A model generated the notes under the pieces. It was not told the origin of the DNA, searched no databases, and saw only the letters and a program-made list of their open reading frames with translations. DNA of 64,000 bases from Coriaria nepalensis (Eukaryota > Streptophyta > Magnoliopsida > Cucurbitales > Coriariaceae). Positions 49,804 through 61,324 of the stretch are shown here, piece after piece (position 1 is the first letter of the stretch; each line of letters begins with the position of its first letter). The translations under genes were made by a program, and so were the position numbers. The stretch spans positions 441,501-505,500 of the forward strand of contig CP114496.1 in assembly GCA_027186245.1 (NCBI GenBank), read 5' to 3'.

Positions 49804-52704
49804 ATGGGTTGCATCCAAATCTCAACTTTTCTTCTTCTCCTTCTTCTTACTATATCTCTAGCAGATAATTCAATCTCAACCTCATCAGATTCTTATCAAC
49901 TTCTAAGAATCAAATTAGGACTACATGACCCTTTCCAAGTTCTCAAAAACTGGTCTCCAAATTCTCATACATGTACTTGGCATGGCATTACATGTTCCGA
50001 TGATCAAACCCGGATAATTGGATTAAACCTATCCCGGTCCGGATTATCCGGTTCTATCTGGAGTGAGCTTTATCATGTTTCTTCACTTGAAACCGTAGAC
50101 TTATCTTCAAATTCCCTAACCGGATCGATCCCATCTAAATTTAGCCAACTCCAAAATCTAAGCATACTGATGTTGTATTCAAATAATCTATCGGGAAAAA
50201 TTCCAGATGAAATCGGTTTTTTGAACAACTTACAAGTTCTAAGAATTGGTGATAACATGTTATCAGGTGAGATCAGTCCAAGTATCGGAAACTTGACTGG
50301 GTTAAGAGTATTGGGTCTTGCTTATTGTCAATTTAACGGAACTATTCCCGGTGAAATTGGTAATTTGAAGGATCTAGTATCTCTTGATCTACAAAGGAAT
50401 ATCCTTAGTGGGACCATCCCGGAAGAGATTCTTCAAGGCTGCAATGATCTTCAAAACTTCGCTGTATCGCACAATATGCTCGAAGGGAATATTCCTTCTT
50501 CAATTGGAATGCTCAAGTCATTGAAGATACTCAATCTAGGAAACAACAGCCTTTCTGGGTCAATCCCGGTGTCGCTAAGTCAAATCTCAAACTTGACTTA
50601 CATCAACTTGCTTGGAAATAGACTTCACGGCGAGATTCCATCCGAGCTTAACTATTTGATCCGGCTCGAGAAACTCGACTTATCGAACAACAATCTTTCC
50701 GGAACCATAACCCTTCAAGTTACTCAACTCGAGAATCTTGAAGACTTGGTCTTGTCGGATAATGCTTTGACCGGAATGATCCCAGAAAGATTCTGTTCCG
50801 GAAACTCAAGCCTCAAACAACTACTTTTAGCTCGAAACAAGCTTTCAGGGAATTTTCCTTTGGAATTACTAAACTGCCCTTCTCTACAACAGCTAGACCT
50901 TTCCGATAACATCTTTGAAGGAGAACTCCCTTCGGATTTATCCAAGCTCAGGAAATTAACCGATCTTCTACTCAACAATAATTGCTTTTCCGGAAACCTA
51001 CCAGCCGAAATCGGAAACTTAACTGACTTGGAGAATCTATATCTCTTTGACAACAAATTCATAGGTAGTATTCCAATAGAGATCGGAAAGCTAAAGAAGC
51101 TAACCACCTTCTACCTTTATGATAACCAATTCTCGGGTCATATACCGAGTGAGTTAACAAACTGTTCGAGCTTGACAGCTGTCGATTTCTTCGGAAACCA
51201 TTTTGCAGGTCCAATTCCGGCAACAATAGGGAGGTTAGAGAATCTTGTTGTGCTTCAACTAAGGCAGAACGACTTATCGGGTCCGATCCCGCCCAGTTTG
51301 GGGTATTGTCGAAAGCTTATGTTATTGGCTTTGGCTGATAACAAACTTTCCGGATCGGTCCCACCTACTTTCCGATTTCTTTCAGAACTTAGCACTATTA
51401 CTCTTTACAACAACTCATTTGAAGGGCCTCTTCCTTCTTCTCTCTCACTTCTGAAGAGCTTGAGGATCATCAATTTCTCTCATAACAAGTTTAGTGGGAG
51501 CATACTTCCCCTCTTAGGCTCAAATCTTCTTGCAGCATTGGACCTAACAAACAATAGCTTTTCGGGTTTTCTTCCTTCTGCTCTATCCATGTCCCGGAAT
51601 TTGAGCCGGGTTCGCCTTGCACATAACAAATTCAACGGTCAAATTCCATCCGAATTCGGTCAACTTCAAAAGCTCAACTTTCTTGACTTGTCATTCAACA
51701 ATTTAACTGGAGAAGTTCCAAGTCAACTATCAAATTGTCGAATAATCGAACATTTTTTACTTAACAACAATAACTTGGTAGGAGCCATGGATCCATGGCT
51801 AGGAAGCTTGGAAGAATTGGGTGAGCTTGATTTCTCATCTAACAACTTCAATGGAGAAATTCCGGGTGAGATTGGAAAGTGTTCAAAACTACTTAAACTT
51901 TCTCTTCACAACAACAATTTATCGGGAAAAATTCCAGAAGAGATTGGAAACCTAACTTCTCTTAATGTTCTTAATCTTCAAAGAAACCGGATTTCTGGGT
52001 CAATCCCGTTTTCGATCCAACAGTGCCGGAAATTGTTCGAGCTGAGATTATCAGAAAATCTCTTGACGGGTTCGATCCCATTTGAGCTAGGACAGTTACT
52101 TGAGCTGCAAGTAATTTTGGACTTGAGCAAAAATCTCTTCTCAGGAAAAATCCCATCAAGTGTAGGCAATCTAATCAAGTTAGAGAGACTAAATTTTTCT
52201 TCAAATCATCTAGATGGAGAAATCCCTTCTTCACTTGGGAAGTTGACAAGTCTTCACATGCTAAACTTATCAAACAATCATCTTCATGGCTCAATCCCTT
52301 CCACCTTTGCATCATTCCCACTTAGCTCCTTCTTGGGTAATGAAGAAGATCTATGTGGGCACCCCTTGTCATTATCTTGTTCGTCAAGGAAGAAGAAGAT
52401 GACCCAGTTGTCAAAAACTCAAGTGACAGCGATTATTGCAGCCATTGTTTTTACTTCAACTGTGATTTGTTTGATGATGATTTATGCAATGGTAAGGATA
52501 TGGAAGAACTGGAGAAAGGCTTGTAGACTGAGCTCAGAATGTGGAGGAAATGATAATATTGATGAAGGATATGATAACAAATGGGGTTGTAAAGAGTATT
52601 GGAAAGTTGATTCAAAGGAGGAGGTGAAGCAGAAGAAGAAGAAAGGTTCTTCAAACAATGCATGCATTTTTCATGTCAAAATGGATGGACTAGAGACCAC
52701 GTAA
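49804..52704 (+). CDS. LRR receptor-like protein without kinase domain
   Basis: One intron-less frame of 966 residues. Signal peptide (about 1-20), an LRR N-cap containing CTWHGITC, roughly thirty plant-specific LRRs (LxGxIP type), a C-cap with DLCGHPLSLSC, a transmembrane helix near 877-899 (VTAIIAAIVFTSTVICLMMI) and a cytoplasmic tail of about 67 residues that is Lys/Glu-rich. There is no kinase. The repeats resemble the ectodomains of GSO1/GSO2-type receptor kinases. The stop is followed by non-coding DNA in which I see no decayed kinase, so this looks like a true receptor-like protein rather than a truncation. Such proteins usually signal with a partner kinase (SOBIR1 or BAK1 type); the ligand is unknown. 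Confidence 0.9.
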   Translation: MGCIQISTFLLLLLLTISLADNSISTSSDSYQLLRIKLGLHDPFQVLKNWSPNSHTCTWHGITCSDDQTRIIGLNLSRSGLSGSIWSELYHVSSLETVDLSSNSLTGSIPSKFSQLQNLSILMLYSNNLSGKIPDEIGFLNNLQVLRIGDNMLSGEISPSIGNLTGLRVLGLAYCQFNGTIPGEIGNLKDLVSLDLQRNILSGTIPEEILQGCNDLQNFAVSHNMLEGNIPSSIGMLKSLKILNLGNNSLSGSIPVSLSQISNLTYINLLGNRLHGEIPSELNYLIRLEKLDLSNNNLSGTITLQVTQLENLEDLVLSDNALTGMIPERFCSGNSSLKQLLLARNKLSGNFPLELLNCPSLQQLDLSDNIFEGELPSDLSKLRKLTDLLLNNNCFSGNLPAEIGNLTDLENLYLFDNKFIGSIPIEIGKLKKLTTFYLYDNQFSGHIPSELTNCSSLTAVDFFGNHFAGPIPATIGRLENLVVLQLRQNDLSGPIPPSLGYCRKLMLLALADNKLSGSVPPTFRFLSELSTITLYNNSFEGPLPSSLSLLKSLRIINFSHNKFSGSILPLLGSNLLAALDLTNNSFSGFLPSALSMSRNLSRVRLAHNKFNGQIPSEFGQLQKLNFLDLSFNNLTGEVPSQLSNCRIIEHFLLNNNNLVGAMDPWLGSLEELGELDFSSNNFNGEIPGEIGKCSKLLKLSLHNNNLSGKIPEEIGNLTSLNVLNLQRNRISGSIPFSIQQCRKLFELRLSENLLTGSIPFELGQLLELQVILDLSKNLFSGKIPSSVGNLIKLERLNFSSNHLDGEIPSSLGKLTSLHMLNLSNNHLHGSIPSTFASFPLSSFLGNEEDLCGHPLSLSCSSRKKKMTQLSKTQVTAIIAAIVFTSTVICLMMIYAMVRIWKNWRKACRLSSECGGNDNIDEGYDNKWGCKEYWKVDSKEEVKQKKKKGSSNNACIFHVKMDGLETT

Positions 52705-53678
52705 AATTCGTTGTTGTAGAGTTTTTTTCACATTTTCTTAGCTACTTTATTTTGTATAGCTTCTTTTTTATTTGCTTTTGCGTTTGTTGAATATGTCATG
52801 GAGGCTCCCTATACTTACTACCTTTATTGTGGAACAGTGGAAGCTCTAATTTCTAATTATTACAGTGACCCGAACTCGGGACGTCTCCTAATGCTTCCCC
52901 TCGGGGCCATCGCTTCTCATCTTGTAGGTAGGTCTTGTACATATTGAAGAATTCTGGAGTTTTAGATGAAGCTTTAATTTTGTAATATAAGCAACTGCCA
53001 TATAAGATGAAGCCAAGATACTACTTCCATTTACAACAAAAAGAGTACATAACATTTTACAACTACAGTTATAAAGCTAAAAGGAAATGAATTATCAAGA
53101 AATCTACAACCATTTTTCTCGAAAGCAATCTTTGTCAAGGAGGTCGCAGCTGCAGCCTGCAAGTACCTTCTCCTACCTTTTACAGAGTATTTTGCCTTCC
53201 TATTTCTAGAATTAGCTGTTACTTTTCTCGCCACTCTACGTAAATCGTCAGCCAATTTCACATAGCAGTCCAATGGAGTCCATACTTCCATTGAAGTGCA
53301 AGGAGTTTCATCTCAGCCGAAACCAAACTTCGAGCCTCTCATGAAGTATCTGACAGTCGGGTTCGGTTTCAAGAAACCTCTGTCCGGGCACATCATTGTA
53401 TACAGGCAGACGAAGATTGACATCTGTATGACGATCGAGGCTCGCAAGGTTGAACAGAAGACAAGATCAGACACCTTACAAAGTGTGATGATTGTTCATG
53501 CCCTTCTGTTGGAGTGATAGATGCTACCGCCCTTTTTCTGTTGGATGAACTAGATGTGTAATCTTTCAAAATCAAGGATGTGAAAAGAAAAACGAACTAT
53601 GGATACAACATTGTTTTGTTTTTCCCTTTACAAAAATGAATGCATAAAAAAACAGACAATACAATGATACATTTTTTT
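52705..53678. other. 3' flanks of two convergent genes
   Basis: The region lies between the stop of the LRR protein (plus strand) and the stop of the MORC6-like gene (minus strand). The minus strand at 53291-53084 reads as a basic open frame (LADDLRRVARKVTANSRNRK) that looks more like coding than its surroundings, but it has no recognisable family. The plus-strand frame 53296-53517 is equally unassigned. They may be a fragment of a captured gene. Confidence 0.4.
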
Positions 53679-53947
53679 TTATACATTCTTTTCATCCTTG
53701 ACTGAATCCAAGTATTCTAATTCAGCCAACAATCTAGAGTACTCTTTTTCAACTTCTTTTATTTCACTTCTAAGTCGCGTAGCCTGCGCATCAAGAAACA
53801 TAAAAAAAGACGGTTAGTCAACAGATAAGTGTATTCCGATATGTACCGAGAATATAAAGCAATAATGATCTAGAGTCGGCTTAAAGATACCTGTACATTA
53901 AGTTCTTCGTTCCTCTTTCCATATTCCAAGCATCTGAAAATGCAACA

Positions 53948-53991
<44 letters not shown>

Positions 53992-56900
53992 GGAACTTAG
54001 AATTAAATGGACATAATCATGAATTTTTTTTATACTTACTTCACTTGGAGTTTCTTATTTTCTTCCAGCAGATTCGCGGCCTCTTGGTTTTTCGGCTGAT
54101 TTCCGGCTGTACTTGTATAATACTACAAAAATAGATATTGAGAAAAATTACAATTTTTCTTCCTTTTTCCCGATCCAGGACGAGAAGTATCATCAAACAA
54201 ATGAACATCTTCATTTCATTGGCAGTTTGAAATGCTGGTTAAGATCTAAATATTAGTTCGGACCCAAAACAAGCAAGTTTGATCTTGCACGACTGAAAAT
54301 TCAGTTATGTCATTACACCCAAAAAAAAAGAAAGGGAGGGACATATTATCCAAATAAAATTGTTGAAATGTCATTACTCTGAATTGAGTTTCAATAAGAA
54401 GTTGCTCGTACAAACCTGTAAATCCTGATGATTCCCTTCATTGATTATATCGGCCCCTTTCCCAAACATTGTTTTCGCCTTTCTGGATTCTATTACCTCA
54501 TCATATCCTTTCCTCTTCATACCTATTCCTAAACCAAAAGAGAAGGTTCCTATGTTACTAGATGGATATAATAACAATGGGAAAAAAAAGTAAAAACCAA
54601 TCCTCATTAAAGTAAATATACCGGGTCCAGATCTGCTTTTCGAGTTTGATTGTTCGGCTCTCGGATTTGCTCCTTTTGTAGTATGAATAGCAGGCGATCC
54701 TTGATTCAACATGGAGGCCTGGGCCCCTAATGCATCCACGTGGCCTTGGGGTTTCTTTCTAACCTGATATCCAATTAGTCCACAATGATGATCCCTGCCA
54801 TAATAAGATCGTCCACTTAGTACAAAAAAGGCATCTCCTATCCATTGTGTGCAGAAATTCTAGGCTACACATGGGAGTATATACTCCAACAGCTGGGACC
54901 TAGTATTCTTCGCAGTGTCTATCCAGATTGTAATAGTAGTGGGCCAACCACAAACAGAATGACCACAAGAAGAAGCACAAAACATATAAGCTCACTCACC
55001 AGTATTCCCAGGTCATTTCCTTCAGACGAGTTTCGAGTTTCTGAAAAAGTGAAGTCCTTTCAAAATCTTGTTTATTATGTGTCGGCTCAACAAAGTTCGC
55101 CTCTAGAACACCTATAACAAAAAAAGCACAAAACTAAATACCCTTTGCTCACAATTTTTCCATGACAGCCATCCAATAAGTAGACATGTTATAGAAGCTT
55201 CCTTACCAACAACTCCTCTACCCCTACTGTCCGAATAGCTCACAACTTGCCAAAAAGGCTGCAAACAGAGGAGATGAAAAGAAAACATATAAAAAAGAAA
55301 AATCCTGTTCAGTGGAGCATCATTCCCCACAAAAATAAAAGACGGACAATGGTGAAAAACCATTTTTTCCTGGTTTTGTTAGCTGTTTGAATGAAAAACT
55401 ACTTTTTCCTGGTTCATTTTCTTTTGTATTATTTCTAAAACCAACATTTCATATCCAATGACTCAATTAGAATCCGTTCTTAAATCAAGGACGAACAAAC
55501 CAACTTTTCAAGTATACAGTTAGATAGCTTACCAGAATTAGACGATTTTTGTGGTACACATTGAAGCCATGTATACTAACATGTGGAGCTTCTTTTAGGA
55601 AGCCTATTGTCGTAATCACCTTACCCTAGATAGATTAGAAACATAATCATTATAGCTTGCTATTTCAAAGTTTAGACATATATAATACATGTACATATAT
55701 ACACCTACCTCCACAGTTCCACCCACTTGAGGTTTATACAAGATGAATTCCGGAAATTTAAGATCAGTCGCTATATTATGATGCTCAACAATTCGGCCTC
55801 GCAATATTATACTGAAATTGTCTGGGACCCGCAAGAACAAGATAGACAGATACTCCTGTTGAAGCAGAATAAGGTAACTCAGAAAAAACAGAGAATATAT
55901 ATTTATATGAATGAAATTATTTATCATTAAATGCTTACACGGAGAGAAAAACGGAACCGGTTAGCAATATGATTTTCGTTCATTTCCTTCCAAGCAGGCC
56001 TTGCATCAATTTTTCTCGTATCACCATCAATACAAATATCCTGTGATGATAATAAACTCACAAGGAGCATTACGAAAATAAAATTATAGACACCGAAAAC
56101 AACCGATTAAAATAAAACCAACCTCAGGGTTGGCATTGAAATCTATCTCCATGTTCCCGTCGTTATTGTACCACAAGTTGTAGATAATAACTTTTGTGCC
56201 ATGAGACCCAATGTCATTGAACTGCCATTCGAAACAAAAGTTGAAACATACATGATTCATGATTGAAAACATTGTTAAGGGGATAAAATTAGAATGGCTA
56301 TAGAACTTAAAGGAGTGGGCCCTAAAGTAAGAGAAGCTATAGTAACTCTACAGAGGGGGTATATCCCTACTTTCCCAAGAGTGCTGAACCCAGAATTTTG
56401 CATAATACGTTGTATCAAAATGTACGAGAATTTGATCCAATCTAACCTACATGTGCATTTGGGTGAGCATATAACCTACATGTTCATTTGGGTGAGCATA
56501 TACCATTGTAGCTTGTCCAATCTAAATTTCTGTTAGATCATGAGGTTATTGGAATTTTGCAATTGAGTTAGCATTTGAGACAAGCGGGAAATTTGTGGGT
56601 CTACACTAGATTTCAAAATTAAGAATGAAGACCATTTCAATCAAAATTGGGTCCTAATTCTTAATTTCTAAAAGTTATCAGGTATAAATTATGCTTTTGA
56701 AAGTTGCTGGGTGTTGATTCTACTTATGTAAAACTTTTGGGTGTATACTGTGTTTAGCTCTTTCAAATGTTAAGCCAACGCACTTCAGCACTAGTAAATA
56801 ATTTAACAGGATGGTATCCGACACCTTCAACTATTTCTGATGAAGGCACAAAAGAGATCATCAGAATTCACAGCTTATTCTCTTGCTCCTTTTCTAACCC

Positions 56901-58738
56901 AACTTGCAGAAGGGCCGAGGAATTCAGCAAGCTGCAATGACCAACTCAGGATACTCATCTGTTTAGTCAACTCAAGATTGCAGTCTCATCATGGATTTAA
57001 TAGACCTACCTTCCTACTCACAAAATAATAAAATTTGCCATCTATCTCAATGAGCTGCAAAATTATAAATTACCTGCTTCAACAATTCTGCTTCTGTAGA
57101 GTATGGAGACCACTGCAGCAGCAGGGAAAGGTTAGATGTATGACGTGCCCTCCCGTGTATTACTTCCAATTTTCTGTTTGACGGGTTAAATCGGTAATCT
57201 ACCTGCAATAAGAAATGACCTCTTTATAACATCCTCTTAAGACAGAAAATTCAATGGAAGATTACTGATATGACAGAACAAGGAGTAAAAAAGAAAAAGG
57301 GAAAAAAAACTCTTACAATAGGTACTATTATTCTGTCGTGGCCCGTATGTGTTAAAAATGAGTAAGAGAGAAGACCGATACTCTGTGTCATTATCCTGAA
57401 AAAGAAAATACAGTCAGTCTCGAGGAAAAAATTGTTAAAAAGGACATCAAATCTAGAATGCACTACAAAGGTCAAACCTCTCATCTAAGTTTCGACTGAA
57501 GACAATAACATCCGCTCCAAGCCTCATAGTGCTGGTCTTGAACCCGTTTCCATCTGAAAGCTACAAAGTCAACCAAAAAATATGAAGAGAAAGAGAATTC
57601 GAAAAGATAAAAAGCAGGTGCTATTTTCCCCTACATTGTCCAATGGCTGATTTAGACTTCTTGTCTGAAAATCCAAAACTCATACAACGGCGCATTCCTT
57701 CAGGGTCCATTCCACCTCCATCATCTAGTTCAAAAGTTACAAGAGTTTAGCAAAACCTTAAAGAGTTCGAAACAGCCTGATTTTTAACCAAGCAAAGATA
57801 CAATTGACATTATAAGTAATAAAACGATACCTTGAATTAACAAGGCCGTACTTCCATCCCTTGGATTCAAAGTTTTATCTACATTGACAAAAGTAGCCCC
57901 ATTTTGGATCTAAACAATTTTAAATAAGGAGAAGAAATTGGGCTCAACTACAAAAGGCGTAGATTTCAGAAAATTATACATCTTATTAAGAATGTCAAAT
58001 TTAAATTACCTCATCAATTGCATTATCAAGCAGTTCTGCTATGGCTATAAACAGGAAGAAAAATACAAAAAGAAAATATATAATTGTTAATAAAATCAAA
58101 AGATTTTATATGAACACATGCGGCAAGAGAAGTTGAATATTTAGAGGACCTACCACCAAAAGCCCATTTATGTGAAGTGGCATTAGAATGAAGGAACATA
58201 GGGTGGACATGTAGATAGTTACTATTACCTGCAACCAGCCACAGGAAGAAAAATATATATCAAAATCAGAAGATAAGCATGCCTGCAAATTGCAATATAT
58301 GGAGGGGGGGGGGGGGGGGGAGGATGGAACAATTGGACTAGTGTTTAAAATCACAATACTTTGAACTGATACTTTAGGACAGGCTATATTATCATAGTTC
58401 CCAGCTTTCCAGAACTGCCGACAAAGCGGGGCTGGACAAAATGGCGAGACGGAAGAAAGGCCAGTGTCATCAGGTGAAGACCGCTCTTGATCCAACATAG
58501 AAGAGGTGATTTGACCAGTACTAAATCCCTTTGAACTTCTATTCTCATCAGATTCTTGTCTTCTAGATTGGCTTTTTGACCTCTTATGGTCTGAAAGTAG
58601 TAGGGCTTGGTTCTTTTGGTGAAGTAACATAGAAACCCTATCAATGTCTAACTCCAACTTAATAGGTTTCACATCCACATGGCCTGGGTCCGCTTTTTCA
58701 TCGTCACTAGACAGATCTACAATGTCTAAGGAGGTCAT
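53679..58738 (-). CDS. MORC6: MORC6-like GHKL ATPase (MICRORCHIDIA)
   Basis: Nineteen coding exons join in phase on the minus strand: 58738-58360, 58228-58154, 58044-58010, 57909-57831, 57724-57635, 57553-57478, 57395-57317, 57202-57074, 56221-56123, 56040-55939, 55855-55709, 55625-55533, 55258-55207, 55111-55000, 54794-54622, 54528-54416, 54122-54040, 53933-53891, 53783-53679. They give 687 residues, near the length of Arabidopsis MORC6. Visible in order: CRQFWKAGNYD; VHPMFLHSNATSHKWAFG; ATPase N-box AELLDNAIDE (about 154-163); DDGGGM (190-195); YGNGFKTS (220-227); TQSIGLLSYSF; an S5-like region with IILRGRIVEHHN; HKNRLI; EPTHNKQDF; a basic patch KRKGYDEV; a C-terminal coiled coil. MORC6 works with RNA-directed DNA methylation proteins to compact heterochromatin and silence transposons. 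An acceptor (TTGCAG|CTCAAT) just before the ATG implies a non-coding first exon. Confidence 0.94.
53953..53989. repeat. (TA)n microsatellite in a MORC6-like intron
   Basis: About 18 TA units between the exons at 54040-54122 and 53891-53933, close to the splice donor of the former. Confidence 0.9.
56445..56502. repeat. 29-bp tandem duplication in a MORC6-like intron
   Basis: The unit beginning ACCTACATGTGCATTTGGGT is repeated back to back (56445-56473 and 56474-56502) with one substitution, inside the 852-base intron between exons 56123-56221 and 57074-57202. Confidence 0.8.
58304..58320 (+). repeat. 17-base poly-G run
   Basis: A pure G homopolymer in the first intron following the first coding exon of the MORC6-like gene (poly-C on the sense strand). 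Such runs are mutation- and sequencing-prone. Confidence 0.85.
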
Positions 58739-58908
58739 ATTGAGCTGCAAAAGGAAAAAAACATGAATAAAGAAGTAACCTAATTATTTACCCAACATTT
58801 CCAATAACTATATATACAAGCATGTGTGCATTAGTGAATATTTCAGGTAGTGGGAGCGGATAGGGTGCCTGCGAAGAGGGTGCCTATGCGTGCCTTCATT
58901 TTCATCTC

Positions 58909-59015
58909 GACCGTTCATATAGATCGAACGGTCAAAAAAATTGTCATGTAAAAAAGTCTTAATACATAAAAATGTAGTATACGAATTAGTATACGGCTTG
59001 TAAATGAGCCGTATA
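58909..59015. repeat. Two adjacent hairpins
   Basis: GACCGTTC (58909-58916) pairs with GAACGGTC (58926-58933), and TATACGGCT (58990-58998) pairs with AGCCGTATA (59007-59015), both without mismatch. To the left lie repeated GTGCC words (GGGTGCC near 58863 and 58879, CGTGCC near 58889). The arrangement suggests a transposon terminus. Confidence 0.6.
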
Positions 59016-60444
59016 TTCTCAGAAACATCTTCGTAGGTCATAATACATTATATTCTCTCCCGCATTTCTCTCTCTTGCAGAATTCTAACCGCAAAGCTCT
59101 CCTTCTCCATCTCAAATCGTGAGCTCTCCCTCTTCCCTCTCCATCTCCATCTCCATCTTTGCTCTGCTGCTCCTTACTCGTGAAGCGATTCATCTCCATC
59201 TCTGTTCTCCCTGCTCGCGACCTTTGTGCACCAGTATCGACGCGCACCAAACTCTTCACGCGCAAATCTAAAAGCCGCGAAACAGGTTTCGTTTATTTCC
59301 TATAAATCTCGATCTCTCTCCAAATTAATGTGCAACCCTTTCTTTCTTCTTTTCCTTTTATAATAATATTCGTCAAGTGTCGACACAATTTTTTATGGTC
59401 TCTGTGTATGTGAGAAGGAAAGAAGGAGAAAACCAAAAATGGGTAAGAGACCAAAGAAGTCTAATCATGCTAAGGTTTGCTTTTCTCTTTACTTCTGTTA
59501 TTTTTACAATTATTTTTTTTTTTTTGCTTTCTTCTTTGTGTGCTCTTCAATTTGGGATTTTGTTTCTCTAATTGTTTTATGTTCTTTGTTGAGGTTTACA
59601 ATTTGTATTTTTTTTCACAACTTTTATGTGCTCTGCAACTTGATTTTTGTTTGTATTCATGATAGGCAGTTTATAGTTTTTTGTTTTGTTTGGGTGGTAG
59701 GGATGTTCACGGTTGGATCATAGATGTGAGTTGATGCATCTTCTCTAGTCTATAAACTTGCATCGTTCTTGAATTTTTCTTAAAAAATAATTTTCGTGGC
59801 AGTATTAGAATAACTACATCATTATAGATAGATAATTCATTTTACACGAAAGTTAGGAAATCAAAAAAGAAGTGTTTAATTGAAATATAATAATTTGTAA
59901 ATATAGTTTCTTTAAGCAATACAAGCAGTTGAATTTGACTTCATTTTAATTATTGTTTTAAATTCCTTTGCAATATTAGCCTGAAATAGATCTCTCTCCC
60001 GCTCTCTAAATTAATCTATGTTTCTTCGTGGTTTATGTTGCAGGATTTGATTTACGGATTTTCAACCTAGACCTCCCCTTAGGATTCAATTTTGTTTAAT
60101 TTGAAAAGAGGTATTTAGAGATTTTTACTTTAAGGATTTTGACTCATGGTTTAATTCAAATTAGGGATACCTGAATTTGTGGTTAGGGTTTAATTGATTT
60201 ATGGCTAGATAGATGTCAATTTGTCTCATTAAAACAATGTTGATTTAACAATATTGGAACACAACATTTTGATTCATAAATTTATACTTGATTTCATTGC
60301 ATGTTGAAAATTTTTTATTTAACAATTGAAACACAACATGCTATTTTTTTTTTATTTTTTTATTTTTTGCAGATTATCTATATATTTTTATGTTTTATCA
60401 TATTTTGTATTTTTATATTTTTTTTCATTAGGCTACTGATTTAG

Positions 60445-60830
60445 AATAGTTAGAATGGAATGATTATTAATGATAAATGTCAAGTTCGAATGTCAAGTTA
60501 AAAGGCTTACAACGTCAAGTTAAATTCTTATTATTGAATGGTTCACTTATAATGGTTATTGAAAAATGTCATTATTGAATGGTTATTAGTGAAAAATTTC
60601 ATTTGCTGGAAAGTTTGAATGGTTAGAATGTCATTATTGAATGGCTTTTGAAAAATGGTTGTTCATGTTTAGTATCATTGAAAAAGTCAAGTTAGAATAA
60701 TTATTATTGAAATTTTTTTTATTAATTATTCAGTAAAATTAGAATATTTATTAATGATTTTGTCAAGTTAGAATGGTTATTCTGTCAAGTTAGAGTGGTT
60801 ATTCAGTAAAGTTAGAATGATTGTTTTTAC
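60445..60830 (+). repeat. Degenerate tandem repeats (GTCAAGTTAGAATGGTTATT)
   Basis: Variants of GTCAAGTTAGAATGGTTATT and GTCATTATTGAATGG recur roughly ten times with irregular spacing, immediately upstream of the GRF-like frame. Confidence 0.6.
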
Positions 60831-60846
60831 AAGTGTGGGTTGGAAC

Positions 60847-61324
60847 ATGGATCATGTTGTTGATGTTAGGATTAAAAATGTGCATTGTACATGCGGTCTT
60901 ACAGCTCGGATTCTTAGAACGCACTCGACAAGAAATGGAAATTATGCTCGTTTGTTCCATAGATGTGCAGAGGTATTCGGGGTTTGTTTGTTCTTCTTTG
61001 TTGTTATATTTATTTTTTGATATTATATAACTAACCTCGATATTGCAGAATATTTGCCATTTTTTTGCATGGGCAAGACTAGAAGATGAGTTAGAGGGCG
61101 TCGATGAAGGTACCTCATCATGTACTGTGGTCCCAAGAACTGTTATTAAGAACCATCCTTTAGCAGATAGTATTTGAGATATGAAGAGGGAGTTAGAGTA
61201 AACAAACAGAGAGTTAAGGGAAACAAATAGGGAATTATGGGAAATTAAGAGGTTATTAAGGATACAACGTAAGATGATGGTTGCATTAATTGTGTTAGGT
61301 ATTGTAATTGCATTTAAATTTTGA
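60847..61324 (+). pseudogene. GRF-type zinc-finger gene, broken
   Basis: Two exons (60847-60972 and 61049-61324; GAG|GTATTC to TGCAG|AAT) give a GRF zinc finger: CTCG, a spaced RLFHRC, then CHFFAWARLEDE across the splice. After it the frame meets TGA at 61175 and TAA at 61199, yet continues as a coiled segment (TNRELRETNRELWEIKRLL) and a membrane helix (MMVALIVLGIVIAF) to a final TGA. Zinc finger, coiled coil and C-terminal helix are the usual order of plant GRF-domain proteins often carried by transposons. The two stops suggest decay; a short product ending after the zinc finger is the alternative. Confidence 0.7.

Larger units (their letters stand above)
58739..60846. other. MORC6-like 5' flank and transposon-associated DNA
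   Basis: 58909-59015 holds two hairpins. 59040-59290 is a C/T-rich leader-like stretch with CCATCT repeats ending in CGAAACAG|GTTTCG, which looks like a plus-strand non-coding exon. At 59439 an ATG opens 12 codons (MGKRPKKSNHAK) up to a donor-like AAG|GTTTGC. No continuing exon was found. 60445-60830 is an array of degenerate repeats of GTCAAGTTAGAATGGTTATT. Confidence 0.5.

Noticed and set aside
52705..53678. A decayed kinase domain after the LRR receptor-like protein
   Set aside because: I looked for HRD, DFG and APE motifs in all plus-strand frames and found none.
58106..58360. Extension of the first MORC6-like exon past 58360
   Set aside because: The open frame runs into intron sequence; the GTATTG donor at 58359 and the phase-matched acceptor before 58228 restore the family sequence.
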